Assembly: GCA_902702965.1 (NCBI GenBank)
Contig: CACRXP010000010.1
Coordinates: 1,716,975-1,780,974, forward strand
DNA from: Spirometra erinaceieuropaei
Lineage: Eukaryota > Platyhelminthes > Cestoda > Diphyllobothriidea > Diphyllobothriidae
Direction of reading: 5' to 3'
Length of the DNA stretch: 64,000 bases
Positions 35,619-46,500 of this stretch are shown here, in pieces; position 1 is the stretch's first letter; every line of letters starts with the position of its first letter. The notes beneath the pieces are model-generated. The model worked only from the letters and a program-made list of their open reading frames with translations. It made no database searches and was not told the DNA's origin. A program made the position numbers and the translations under genes.

Positions 35619-35936
35619 GTGTCGTTAATGTATGTCCACATACAACAGCTGAACCACAGTTTCATCCTTGAGAATGCAAGTGTGATAGGCCGAGCCAATA
35701 ATAAAGTGGCCAGACTGGTGCTAGAGAGTTGGTCCTCGACTGAAACTATTAACCGAGCTATAGAACTGCATCCGAGCTACCAGGCGCTACGTACAAGGAT
35801 CAGTTCGAGCAGGGCCAATAAAACAGTGAAGCACGTGGAACCGGGAGCTGACACTCACGGAAAAGAGGGGAGGGGACGGCCGGAGGTCACGAGACCAACA
35901 TTGAACACAGTCTCGCCGACGCGCACGCCAGACTGA
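35619..35936 (+). pseudogene. Remnant of Penelope-type endonuclease C-terminus
   Basis: The frame reads ASVIGRANNKVARLVLESWS and NRAIELHPSYQALRTR. This resembles the region after the GIY-YIG domain, like EAWHTTTNSINRCVTLPAAY in the element at 26,270-27,775. Upstream RT and nuclease parts are not visible. Confidence 0.5.
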
Positions 35937-36349
35937 AAGCAACTCGTCCAAATAGCAACAACTTATCAGTCGGTTGTCTAACGTGGGGAAGACCGACAGA
36001 CACGCCGACTAGCTACAAATACACAAACCCATAATGGGACAAAAGTCGCGAAAGACCGCCAGCGGCCATCCCCAGAGGGGTCAGAGGTAGTCGGCAGCAA
36101 ACAAGCAGATTAAAGTTCATGCGTCGAGCACGGCCATAATACGGAGCGGGCAGCAAGAATGAGTAACTCAAGGTCAGCAGTAGCAACGGCCACGCGACTC
36201 TAATCTTGGGAACGAGGAAGTTTCGGAAATGTCAGTATGAAGACAATTTGGTCCAGAAAATCGTCATCTTCACGAGATGATGGAGGCGATAGGATATCTA
36301 AACCTCGGATCTTGACGCATTCATTTATACGCAGTGCGTTCATCGATTG

Positions 36350-36450
36350 GATTACTAGGCATGTTCGTCCTGTTGTGCCGACCGGCTGGAGACGGCTATT
36401 AAGTCAGAAATGGCCATCCTGGCCTCCGGTATCTTTATCGGGATATATAT
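36350..36450 (+). repeat. SINE-like tail fragment
   Basis: GGAGACGGCTATTAAGTCAG, AAATGGCCATCCTGGCCTCC and TATCTTTATCGGGATATATA match the SINE-like tail with substitutions. Confidence 0.5.
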
Positions 36451-36499
36451 GTATACCCGGAGGTCGTTGAAAGAGGTGGGCGGGTGAATACAGCCCCGA

Positions 36500-36760
36500 T
36501 TCAGGTTAGCTTTGCCTTTGCCAATAGAAGCGAAGAGCCGAGTCCCAGGAAGTAGTCTTGAAGAAGGAGACACGATCGCTGGGACGAGAGCTTTATTAGC
36601 CTTTCGTTTCGGATTCCTGCTCGAAACCATCATCAGAGACAATAACAGGTACGCAGATAGCTTCACCTTCACCCAGACACAACCCGAACCACCGTTTTGG
36701 ACCAGAAAAACAAACGCACGCAGCGCAGATGATCCGCGGACAGGCTCTACCATATGGGTC
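36500..36760 (-). mobile_element. Penelope-type terminal fragment, dead hammerhead
   Basis: CTTGAAGAAGGAGACACGAT, CGCTGGGACGAGAGCTTTAT and TAGCC match the 20,960 fragment. The core keeps CTGATGA (36636-36630) and GAAA (36610-36607), but GTC is replaced by GAA, removing the cleavage triplet. Confidence 0.55.
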
Positions 36761-38689
36761 ATAAACACTTCATCGTGCCGAAGTTAACCGGCGTCTGGCA
36801 TTTTCCGCCGCTGCAGGTCTAGTGTTAATTCACACGGAAAAAGGGCACACCGATCTCTCAACTCTCTGGAGCGAGCAAGAACGGATGGCACAGATCACAA
36901 ATAGGCAGATATGCGAGACCCGTATAGTTATAAAAAAGGAACGAAGGCGACGTGCGGATCCAGAAAAGTAGTCCTGCATCGTTTTAAACTTCAGCCTGAG
37001 CTCATCGTCAGGTAGGAATGGAAGGTTGCAGCTCGGCTGTAATTCGATGGCACCTTGGGGAGTGACTTGTATTGAAGAAGAGGTTTGATTCCGCAGTCTC
37101 ATTCGATTGATACCATATGGTTAGCTTACTAGAACAATATTAAACACTCGCTAGACTATGAAGGGAAATGGAGCGCAAGCAGACCTCGAAACACGCTTAG
37201 GGAAGCGAGTAAAGGTAGCGTGTACATACTCTCCCCCGACACAGCCACTTGCCGGATTAAGAGGATACGGGAGGGGGGGAGTGCAATCCCAACTGGAAGG
37301 CCACGGGACAAACCGTGTGGTAGTTCGCAGTGCATGGCCACTGCAGTGGAACCGACGGAGTTCCACATCATTCGAGCAATTCCATTAGCGAGTCTGCTTA
37401 ACCACTCGCTGGATTAAAATAATAAAGACGGTGAAAAGAGGGCTTGAAGAACGCGCAGGGAAGCGCATGTGGACTGATAGCTGAATCAACCGAGGCTACA
37501 AGTACGTGATATTTGTAAAGTCGGCGTACTCGCATCTATTGAAATTTCCTAGAAAGCTTATCATATGGCATCACTCAGGTGGGGCTGCAGGATCAAACCT
37601 TGCCGCATTAACTTGCCCCAATGTCCTTTGTAAGCATGACGCAGACCAATATGACCGTTGACGGGCCCATCGTTCGTATGCCATGTCGGCAGGACATGGG
37701 AGCAAGTACCTCCGCCGTAATACAAGTGGCCTTGCGCTAAAGTTCGCGAAGGGAACTTATACCGGCTTGCATTCCGGTCCTTCGATTGGCCGCGGTTGAA
37801 AGACATTGTGCCCCGCGGAGGATTAGCCGGCAACCACTGGACTTATCTTACCACCTCACATCAGATTCGTGTCCTGCATCTCCGCTTGGGTTTGCCTGCG
37901 GGTTTAGAAAACAATCTCAAACCGACTTCGGAAAATGCGGAATCCAAGCGATGAAGCACGCAACAATTGTACCGAGTCGCCGTCCGCTTATCAGACATCG
38001 TAAGAAAAAAAAATTAGTTCTACGATGGGATGAGTTAGAACTCCAAATGAGCTGTATGCTCCTCCTTATGCCTGCCAATGACCTCAGGTGGTAGTTTGGG
38101 ACGACAGAAAAATGCCCCATTTTGACCTAGAAATCGCCTTTGCCTTCGGGTCTCGCATGTTTGTCATCTTTTGAACTGCATGACAGTAAATGCCAGTGTG
38201 CCAGTCACTTGACATTCCTTCCATGTCGACAGGCTCCACTGAATACAAAACTCGGGCTCTTACACCATTGCCTGGAGTCGAAGAAACTGCCCAAACGCCA
38301 CTACCCGCAGGCTTCCATATCAAAATTAGGCCGGGTAGACAAGTATCCTTACTGCCACCTACGTCCGCAGAAGCAATGGGAAGAACCAAGAACAGCAGGT
38401 CAGTTGTCCAGTGGCCTTTCGAGAGTGCCCCAAAAACAGGCCACACGGTAGATGCGCTGAACCAACACGGGACTATATAGGATCCTGGCAGGCGTTTACA
38501 GAATGCGCACCATAAAAAGTAGCCAAATTTCCCGAAAGTGGTGGCAGACCCAGTTTCCGGCATAGGTCGCGCACTTTGGAAACATGCCGTCCCCATTGTT
38601 GTTGTTGGTTAAAATCCTGGTCATTTGCTATGTAGACCAGGGGGGGGGGGTGCGGAGTAGAGTGCCGAAGTACGGGCTCGACTGTCCTC

Positions 38690-39380
38690 CGCTCCCAGTT
38701 GTATGTGTGATTGTGTAGAATGGCGGACGATGGGCTGAGAGTTAGGCTGCCACGGCTCCCTCTTCATGTGACCTTCGACACTTTCACGTGTGAGAATTGC
38801 GTGTGGGTTCTAGGAGTAGTGCCTCTCAGTCGATTGCTGACTGTTAATACAGCTTTTGAAGGGTGATGGTCCACACTAAATGCTGGACTTCGTGTCACCC
38901 TCCTGGACCTTGAGGAATGTAAGTGTCTGCAATGGTATGAGCAGACAACCATGACTCTCGCGGCCTGATGTGCACTGGCAGTCCTGTGTTCCCGGGCTCC
39001 CTGCCGGTATATGCGCTTACGCCCCCGCTAAATATACAGATCGTGTGCGTGATTGCCCGGTCACCCTCGACTCTCTGACCCGTCCTCGTGTTGTTGATCG
39101 AAATCCTGGTCAAATGCTCTTTGTGGACGAGGGGTTGTGGAGTTCAGCGCCTAGGTGCGGGTACGGCCGTGCCAGCCACCCGTGCCCTTTCCCGCCTCCG
39201 ATCTTCCTGACTATGTCTTGACACCGGGTCCGAGTGGGGGAGAAGAGAATGCGGTAGATGCTTCGTAAGTCTATTCTCACTATAAAGTAATTCACGCGCA
39301 GGTAACTGTGCCAGCTCCACCTTGCTGTGGAGCACATGGTGGACATAGTCGATTGCGACGGGCAAACTGTCGTGTGTGCG
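38690..39380 (+). repeat. Dispersed repeat block (tail repeat plus GC-rich unit)
   Basis: Both families seen at 530-1395 recur in the same order: GAGAGTTAGGCTGCCACGGC, then later GTGCCAGCCACCCGTGCCC and GAGCACATGGTGGACATAG. Confidence 0.55.
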
Positions 39381-39589
39381 TGTGTACGAGTGTTAAGGAG
39401 CCTCGCCCCTAGAACGGACCACGCGGAAGATACGCTTGACCAAAACGAGAGCCGCATTGGATTCTGACAGATGTTATCGGAAATGCACACCAATAACCTC
39501 CGGGCTGTGGTGGCAGGCCCACCTATCGGCTCACGTTGCGCATATTTGGATCCCTGCCGCTTTCCGTTTATGTTGTTGGTTGTAATCCT

Positions 39590-39840
39590 GGTTTAGTGTG
39601 TTGTGGACGAGGGGGTGCGGTGGCACGCCTAGGTGCAGATCCAGTCGCACAAGCCACCTGCTCCTTCTCCCGCCTTCGGGTTTTCTGACTCTCTCTTGAC
39701 ACCGTGTCCAAATGGGGGGGGGGTCCGGTAGATGCTGTGCAACTCTACTACCACCATAAACTAACTCATGCACAAGCCACCGTGCCTGTTCCCACCTCGC
39801 TGTTGAGTACACGATGGAAATCGTCGGGCACGACGGTCGG
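39590..39840 (+). repeat. Dispersed GC-rich repeat unit
   Basis: A diverged copy of the 1,060-1,395 unit with CTCCTTCTCCCGCCTTCGG, TCTTGACACCGTGTCC, and the TAGATGCTGTGCAACTCTAC block. Confidence 0.55.
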
Positions 39841-40854
39841 CCTTTGGCGAACGACTGACAAGCACAGGACACGTTGTCTGATAATTGGTGTTTTGCAGGG
39901 GTTAGAGCAGCCTAACAGGGAAACCGTCAAACCAAAGCCTACGCGTGCGACCTAGGAACCAAATCGAGTGCATTCGATATTTGCTAGCAAATCAACGCCT
40001 TCACGTAAACTCTTTGGACGGAAACTGGATGATTTTAGTGTCTCGTACGTTCCGGTGTGCAAAGAAGTGGAGGCTCAAGGCCCCCCGTTTTCTTCTGGTA
40101 GAGGTCCGCGGCTTCATCTGATGATGTCGGACCTTCCCATGTGTTCCGAGCCGTTGGCTCCCGGCATTGGAACAACAGTCTATGGACAGTTTACCCGCTG
40201 GTCGGGGCTCCGGAGAGCACGTCTGGGAATAACAGCTCCTATTGCTACAAAGTTGTCCATTCGCGTAGAGGTTCTAAGTCATCGTCCCCACTAATCTAGC
40301 TCATTGGCATGCACAATTTGTCTGAGTGGCCTGTGAGAAATCCCTTTCAGGGCTTTAACGCTGATCAACACTTCTTGAGTGTGCGTACTGTATTCCCAGA
40401 AACCGCAGTCCAAAGTGAACATAACTTGTGAGAGTCTATCACCGCCATGGGTGCAGAAGTGCTGATGGCTAGTCAGATAGAAAAACGCGGGTGGGGTGTA
40501 CTGGCTGTCGGCATGCGCTGTGGTTTGAGGATACAGTCGTGTAGGCAAAAATGTTCGGGCTTCCTTTCACCAACACTGTCGGTCGCTAACCGTGAGTGGC
40601 GCTCACAGATCACACCTGGTTGCAGTGCGTCCCGACAAAGACGAGATGTAAACTGCTGTTGTCAGCCAACCATACTCCACAACGGAGTCATTAGAACAAA
40701 AAATTGGGCCCGAGTTCAGCTGGTAGTTTGGCGTAATACTCCGCCGGTTAAGCTGTTTACTCTATCTGTGGGATATAATACCGAAGCTACAGGGTCACTG
40801 ACTTCGTCTGATTGTGTGAACAACTGGACGCTGGTCTGAATCTCAGGTGACCTT

Positions 40855-40935
40855 GCCTCGTAGCATGGCTGACTGGAAACGGCAAATAATAAGCCAAAAA
40901 TAGCTCTCCCAGTCTCTCTTGTTCTTTTAAGTGGT
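40855..40935 (+). repeat. SINE-like tail fragment
   Basis: CATGGCTGACTGGAAACGGC, AATAATAAGCC and CCCAGTCTCTCTTGTTC are diverged members of the family tail. Confidence 0.45.
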
Positions 40936-41985
40936 ACCTGCAGATTCGGCCAACACACGAAAGTTAGATTCGCAAAGCAAACTTCGAAACTCAAGCACCG
41001 ATACATACAAACTCGCAGAGCTGGAATCAGCGTTCACGAAAAGCTTCACCGTGCGCATGGTGTCCAACCCCATAACGTGATGCGCAGGTAGTTAACTAAC
41101 CTGGTGATCCTCGTATGACGATTACTGAATAGGCATTTACCCATGACTTTCAGACTTGAGTTGCCTTCCATAAGCACCCTCGAGACTACCATGTTCACAT
41201 TTTGGGTAAAGAATAAAAATTACAATCAAAATCAAAGTACGCTCGCTAATAGCACGGGAGCGGTGAGGGGGAGGCAACGAGGTCCTTTGTCTTAACTGGC
41301 GGAGTGATAATAGGCAGACGGGAAATGCAGTTAGACGGCGAGGAGATTGAGGGGTGGGGTCTATAAGTGTGTGTACGCAGTGCAGATGGTAGGAGCAGGG
41401 GTGGGCGGCTTTACAAAGTGCGGATTCAAAATAGACCCGGAATTTTCGACAGGAGGGGGGGGAGGGGAGTCTTCAAGATTTTTCGTGGCGGTCCTCCTGC
41501 CGCTCTGATTGTCAGCAGATGGTAGATGAGTGGGGAGAGAGATTGGATGGTGGCCTGGAGAGACGGCATGCGAAATAAACGGGGCGACTGTACCAAATCT
41601 TGATGTACTTATCTGTCCGTCTAGACATCAGTGTAAATATTTACATGTCGGTTGGATCGTGGCGTATTTTTGTTGCGTTTCCTCGTCATGAAGCTCAGGT
41701 TTTTGAAGTGGGCTCTTGGATAACGAACTTCATTGGGAAAAAGCCGGTCTAAAGGGACAAAAGTGCAAGGTAGAGATGCAGAGTGCTTAAAATAGACACC
41801 CAAAAGAGACAGTCTTTTTGAAGCCGTTGGCTGCATATGAAAAGAATGACTTAACCCATAGTGATAAGTAATATTGGAGTGGAAGATTAGCAATTGCAGG
41901 TCGACGTAGCGTAACGGAAAGAAAGTTTGTCAGGTCGCTGGATAAAATACGAAGAATACAGCCTTAAGGTCGGGATACGTATACA

Positions 41986-42983
41986 CTACAGTGCGTGACC
42001 GATCTCATGAAATGTTGGCCGAAATTCTGAAATGCTTTTCCGACTAGGAAGGATTACTTAAGTGAGGTTGCTATACTGATTATCATGCAGCATAACTCTA
42101 TAACAGTTCGGACTCGCCAGGATGTCGGCTTTTGAATGCATTTCTTTTTGATCTCCTGTAGAAACCACGCTCCGTAAAAATGACTACTTAAGCAGCATGC
42201 GTTTTTCCTATTAATTTTCGATGGTCCCATAAATTCAAATATATTTTATAGAAAACATTCACAAAAATATGCTTTCTTTTGCTAATTTGGTGGGAAATCA
42301 CATTGTCTTCATAGCTTATTCTCGAAGAAAGTGTGTATTTAAGTTTTTAAAAAGTTCCCCAATTCCCGAATAATTTTCAGCCTGATCTGCCATTGCATCA
42401 GCGTTTAGCAATTTCAGTCTACAAGGTGCACGCTTTCAGCGTAAGGAAAATCATATATTCCTCTATGACTTTAAGAAGATTCCACATAGAGTTCATGAAA
42501 TTTTGCAATGGATCTAGATTGTGTTGTGCATTTCATGAGGAGCATCAGTAAAAGGACATGAGCGGTCTTGCATGTATGCACATCGCACGGTCTTAAAAAT
42601 CCCATAATTAGAAACTTTTTTAAAACCAAAATATACACTTTCTTCGCGCATAAACTATGAAGACAATGTGATTTCCTACCAAATTAGCAAAAGAAAGCAT
42701 ATTTTGTGCATGTTTTCTATAAAATATATTTGAATTTATAGGACCATCGAAAATCAATAGGAACAATGCATGCTACTTAAGTAGTCATTTTCTACCGAGC
42801 GTGGTTTCTACAGGAGGCCAAACAGAAGTACATCCAAAAGCTGACATCCTGGCGAGTCCGAAATGTCATAGAGTTATGCTGCATAATAATCAGTATAACA
42901 ACCCCACGTAAGTAATCCTTCCTAGTCGGAAACGCATTCAAGAATTTTGACCAACATTTCATAAGATCGGTCACGCACTGTAG
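41986..42983. mobile_element. Long foldback element, best copy (~1.0 kb)
   Basis: The left end CTACAGTGCGTGACCGATCT and the right end are reverse complements, and the arms pair for roughly 400 bases each with scattered differences (for example AGGAAGGATTACTTAAGTG against its reverse near 42,900-42,935). The centre is about 200 bases. No protein is encoded. No obvious target duplication is seen. Confidence 0.75.
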
Positions 42984-43512
42984 CTGTTCTACCTCATGAA
43001 ATGCTGGCCGGACTTCTGAAATGTGTTTTAGAAAAGCACGCACAACTGACGCAGTCAGCCTTGGCGGGTTTTCACTTTGCAGGTAATCTGGTAATGTTTC
43101 GCGAGTTTCCCTACCTGTCGCCATCATATTTCACATACAGAACTTGACCAACACCATCCGTGCCCCCGCAACAGCAATAGTGGTCTAGGCGTAAGCAGGA
43201 TTGTGCTGAGGGAAGCCTCCACTGCATCTAAATAAGTAATAGTTATAACGAACCATCGCAACCCTGCGTCCCGTTCGGAAGACCGAGTTATCCCGACAGT
43301 AAGAAATATCCTACGAGAAGACTTTTCAAGCAACCTGATGGCATAAAGGCAGGCAAATGGAGTCATAGTGAGAAAAGACAGTGCAAAATGAGTCTCTCTG
43401 ACCCAAACAAGGCCATGGGAGAGAATGAAGTAATCTCGCTGAAGGTGAGATAGGGCGCCGAGGCACGAAGCCCCGTCTTATGTATCAGAGACAGGTTTAA
43501 CCTCCGACTAGG

Positions 43513-46500
43513 TCACATCCAATAGCGCCCCAGATGCGGCGACCCAACATCTAGCCCAAACCCTAACACCAGTAAGCTTTCAACGAGGTAAGCGTGGCTG
43601 TAAGCACATGTGGGTAATATTAGATAAACAGGGAAAACACGTTGTACCTTGCCGTTGAGCCAGCCTTTCCACCAGCCACGATCATCGCCCTTCAAACTCA
43701 CGACTGCAACAAGATCGCCCTTAAAGAGAGTGAGCATTCGAGGGTTGGAAGCACCGTCGAAGTCGTAGATTGCGCGTGCAAAAAAGAGCACGGAGTTCTC
43801 TAGAAGAATACGAATGAGGAATAGTAAGTAAAACTGACATAGTCAGTCGATGACAAAAGACCTGCGTGGAAATCAGAGCGTGAATCACCCATAGGTCAGG
43901 GCGGTTACTACCTAAAAATCCCTAAGGAATGAGATTTATTGGTGATTTTCCCCCGACGTAGGGGACTAGTGACCTTAACTATGGAAGAAAAGACATGCAA
44001 GTAACCAAATATAGCAAATTTTCGCAAAAAGGACTCCTACTAACCACTCCTACTATCAAAGTCGATTTATCTGGCCATCGGGAGCGTGGCACATAAATAC
44101 AGAACGACTAGCCAAGAATACGTCAAGCCGCGGACAGCAAAGCCCGACCAGGCATTTAAATGCGTTCCCAACGTTATTTAGCACGACAATCAAATTATAG
44201 AAAAATAGGTCCTCAACTTCCAGAAGTGAGGGACAACTGAAAAACTGCAGCAATCGAGACCGAATGCCACCCCGAAAGAGTGGGAAAACAACATAAAGTA
44301 AAATCCGAACTGCATTACTGTTGCAGTTGCAGCTACACGAATGCTGCTGTTGAGAGGGTAGAGTCCATTTTCATTGATATAATTCGACATCCAAAAACGA
44401 AAAAAATAACCCTCAGAGGACCCTCGGACATGATTTATGTGTGGCTTCTCAGCCAAAAGCCTAGCCTCAACCAAGCGCCTAACTAGCTGGGCAAACTGCA
44501 CTTATAAACAAAAATTATTCAATCTATAAACGGAAGAACGCGAAGACAATGTCAATGTCAGCCAGTGAATGTAAAAATTGCAACAGAGTTACTATCTAGG
44601 GTAACATTAGACGACACTGGAAGTAGGATAAGATGTGAGTTTGGAACTCCGTGATGCGGGACTTGATGTCCGGCAGAAAACTTCGAGTCGAACGCAGCCA
44701 GTATCAGTGACATTTGAATATTGTTTAGATTGAAAATCGTTGATTTCACCCGTATCGTAGATCGGCGCTGAAATCTCTGTGTGGGCGGAGGTAATACCAT
44801 AGAAGACAATCCGTCCTCGAAACGCACGTCTCAGGCCGGCTTAAGTCACCTTCGATCACTCACCGAGATGGCAGGTTGCTGAGAGAGAACGATCGAGAAG
44901 TAAGTATTTCGGTCTTTGGTCGTTAAAACCCCTCAAGTATGGATTGCTCGACCGCCTGTGGAAATGCTGGAGCGGAAGCAGCTCAAGGACATAACGGAAC
45001 GTTTGCATTCCTTCCTGCAATCGGTGCACCTCACTCTCGTCTGGATTTAAACGGTTTTGTACAATAGGGATGGTTGACAATCGCAGTGACTGGATGAGCA
45101 AAACGCTTAAGCGGAGTAGTTGCGCCAGTCAGGCGTGACGGGCACGTCGATTATAGACAGTTAGCGTAAAGTGTGAAAATACGAGTTAGGGTGACACTTA
45201 AGTAGCTCTAGCTCTCTATGTGGAGAAAAGGTCAAGTTCGGTTTCTGCGCAACAAGACTAATTTCAACTAACACTTTCTGGGGATGCATTTGCTGAGGGA
45301 GTAAGATTGGATTGACCTGACAACTTGCGCATGCATGATCGGCAATGCACACCCATAACGAATGCCAACATTCGGGGGTTTTGGTATGCTCGCACCGTGC
45401 TCATTGGGATCTGTGCCATCCCCTGCTTTTCTGTCTGTAAAATCTTCGTTAGTGTACGTTGTGGAGCAGCGAGGGGGGGGGACGAGGTGGCGGGGGTGGT
45501 ATGCATAAATGCGGGTAGGCAGGTTTAAAAAAGCAGATAACTCGACTTTACGGCAAGCAGAAATGCCAAATTTACTGCGGTCGGTACATCTTACTGCTAA
45601 TCCAGTATGTTCCAAAAGAAACGCGCTAGATTGAAACAGAAGACACAAAGGTATGTGCATATAATATCGGACTCAACGTTTTCATGCCAAGCATGATCGA
45701 GGGAGAAAGTCTCCTTAAAGTGGCGCGGTAACAAGACGTCTGGTGCCCTGGATCGGGACAAAAGCCGATTGGATGAAAAATTAACTCCACTGTCCTCCAG
45801 GCGCACATGGAGCTCCGCACCTTCGAGTATGGCAAACGCGAAGATTCAACGGAACCCTACCGGTCTCCCGTTGTTTTCGAATTCGGATTAAACTACTTGG
45901 GCAGCGCTTGTTGGCTACGGCAGAGGCGGCTTCAATCAGGCTACGCGAACCGGTCCTATGCGCACGGAAGAACTTCACACAGGTCCCATAGTTGCCATGG
46001 CTCAAAGCCATCATGCCAGCCAGCCATCCGCATATAATTACCTTCGCCGGGACCCACCTTCTCCCTGGCGCTGACTGGAATTGTGATGTTTCACTCTGAT
46101 TAGCTTTATACTCGTGCCAGCAATAGACAGATTGCATCCTGCCCAATGAAGAGGTTAGCAGCCCGAATCCTGGTTAAAGATGGGAGGGTGGGCAACAGGA
46201 TTAACAGTAAACATTCCTCGAGATAACCGCACCGACATTTCAAAAGTGCCAAAGAACGAGGCCTGGAATACAGCTCGGCCAAAAAAGAAGTATTCTCCTC
46301 AAAATTCCTCCCCTGCTGCCTTAGAAGGGCTCGACGACCGCGCATTCACCGAGGAGAAAAAGGAACAATTAACTCTACAAACAATGTCCCTTTATTACGA
46401 TATCTGGCGCGCCTACATGCACGCCAATGTAGTTTGCATGAACGAAACGGGAGAGGAAGGGGAGCCTGACCTGGAAGTCGTTGATAGGGATTAGTAAGGC

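Larger units (their letters stand above)
34952..41985. other. Repeat-rich spacer between convergent NPRL3 and VAV; no intact gene recognised
   Basis: Contains a Penelope-type nuclease remnant, a terminal fragment with a dead hammerhead core, SINE-like tails and GC-rich dispersed repeats, listed separately. Open frames such as a 170-codon minus-strand frame at 38,084-38,596 have no recognised motif and overlap equally long frames on the other strand. Confidence 0.5.

Noticed and set aside
38084..38596. 170-codon minus-strand frame as a gene
   Set aside because: Long frames also run on the opposite strand, no family motif, and the region is flanked by repeats.
44856..45101. Extra VAV exon between SH2 and C-SH3
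   Set aside because: Although bounded by splice-like words, the flanking exons already join exactly in codon phase (G + AG), and the text has no Vav similarity.
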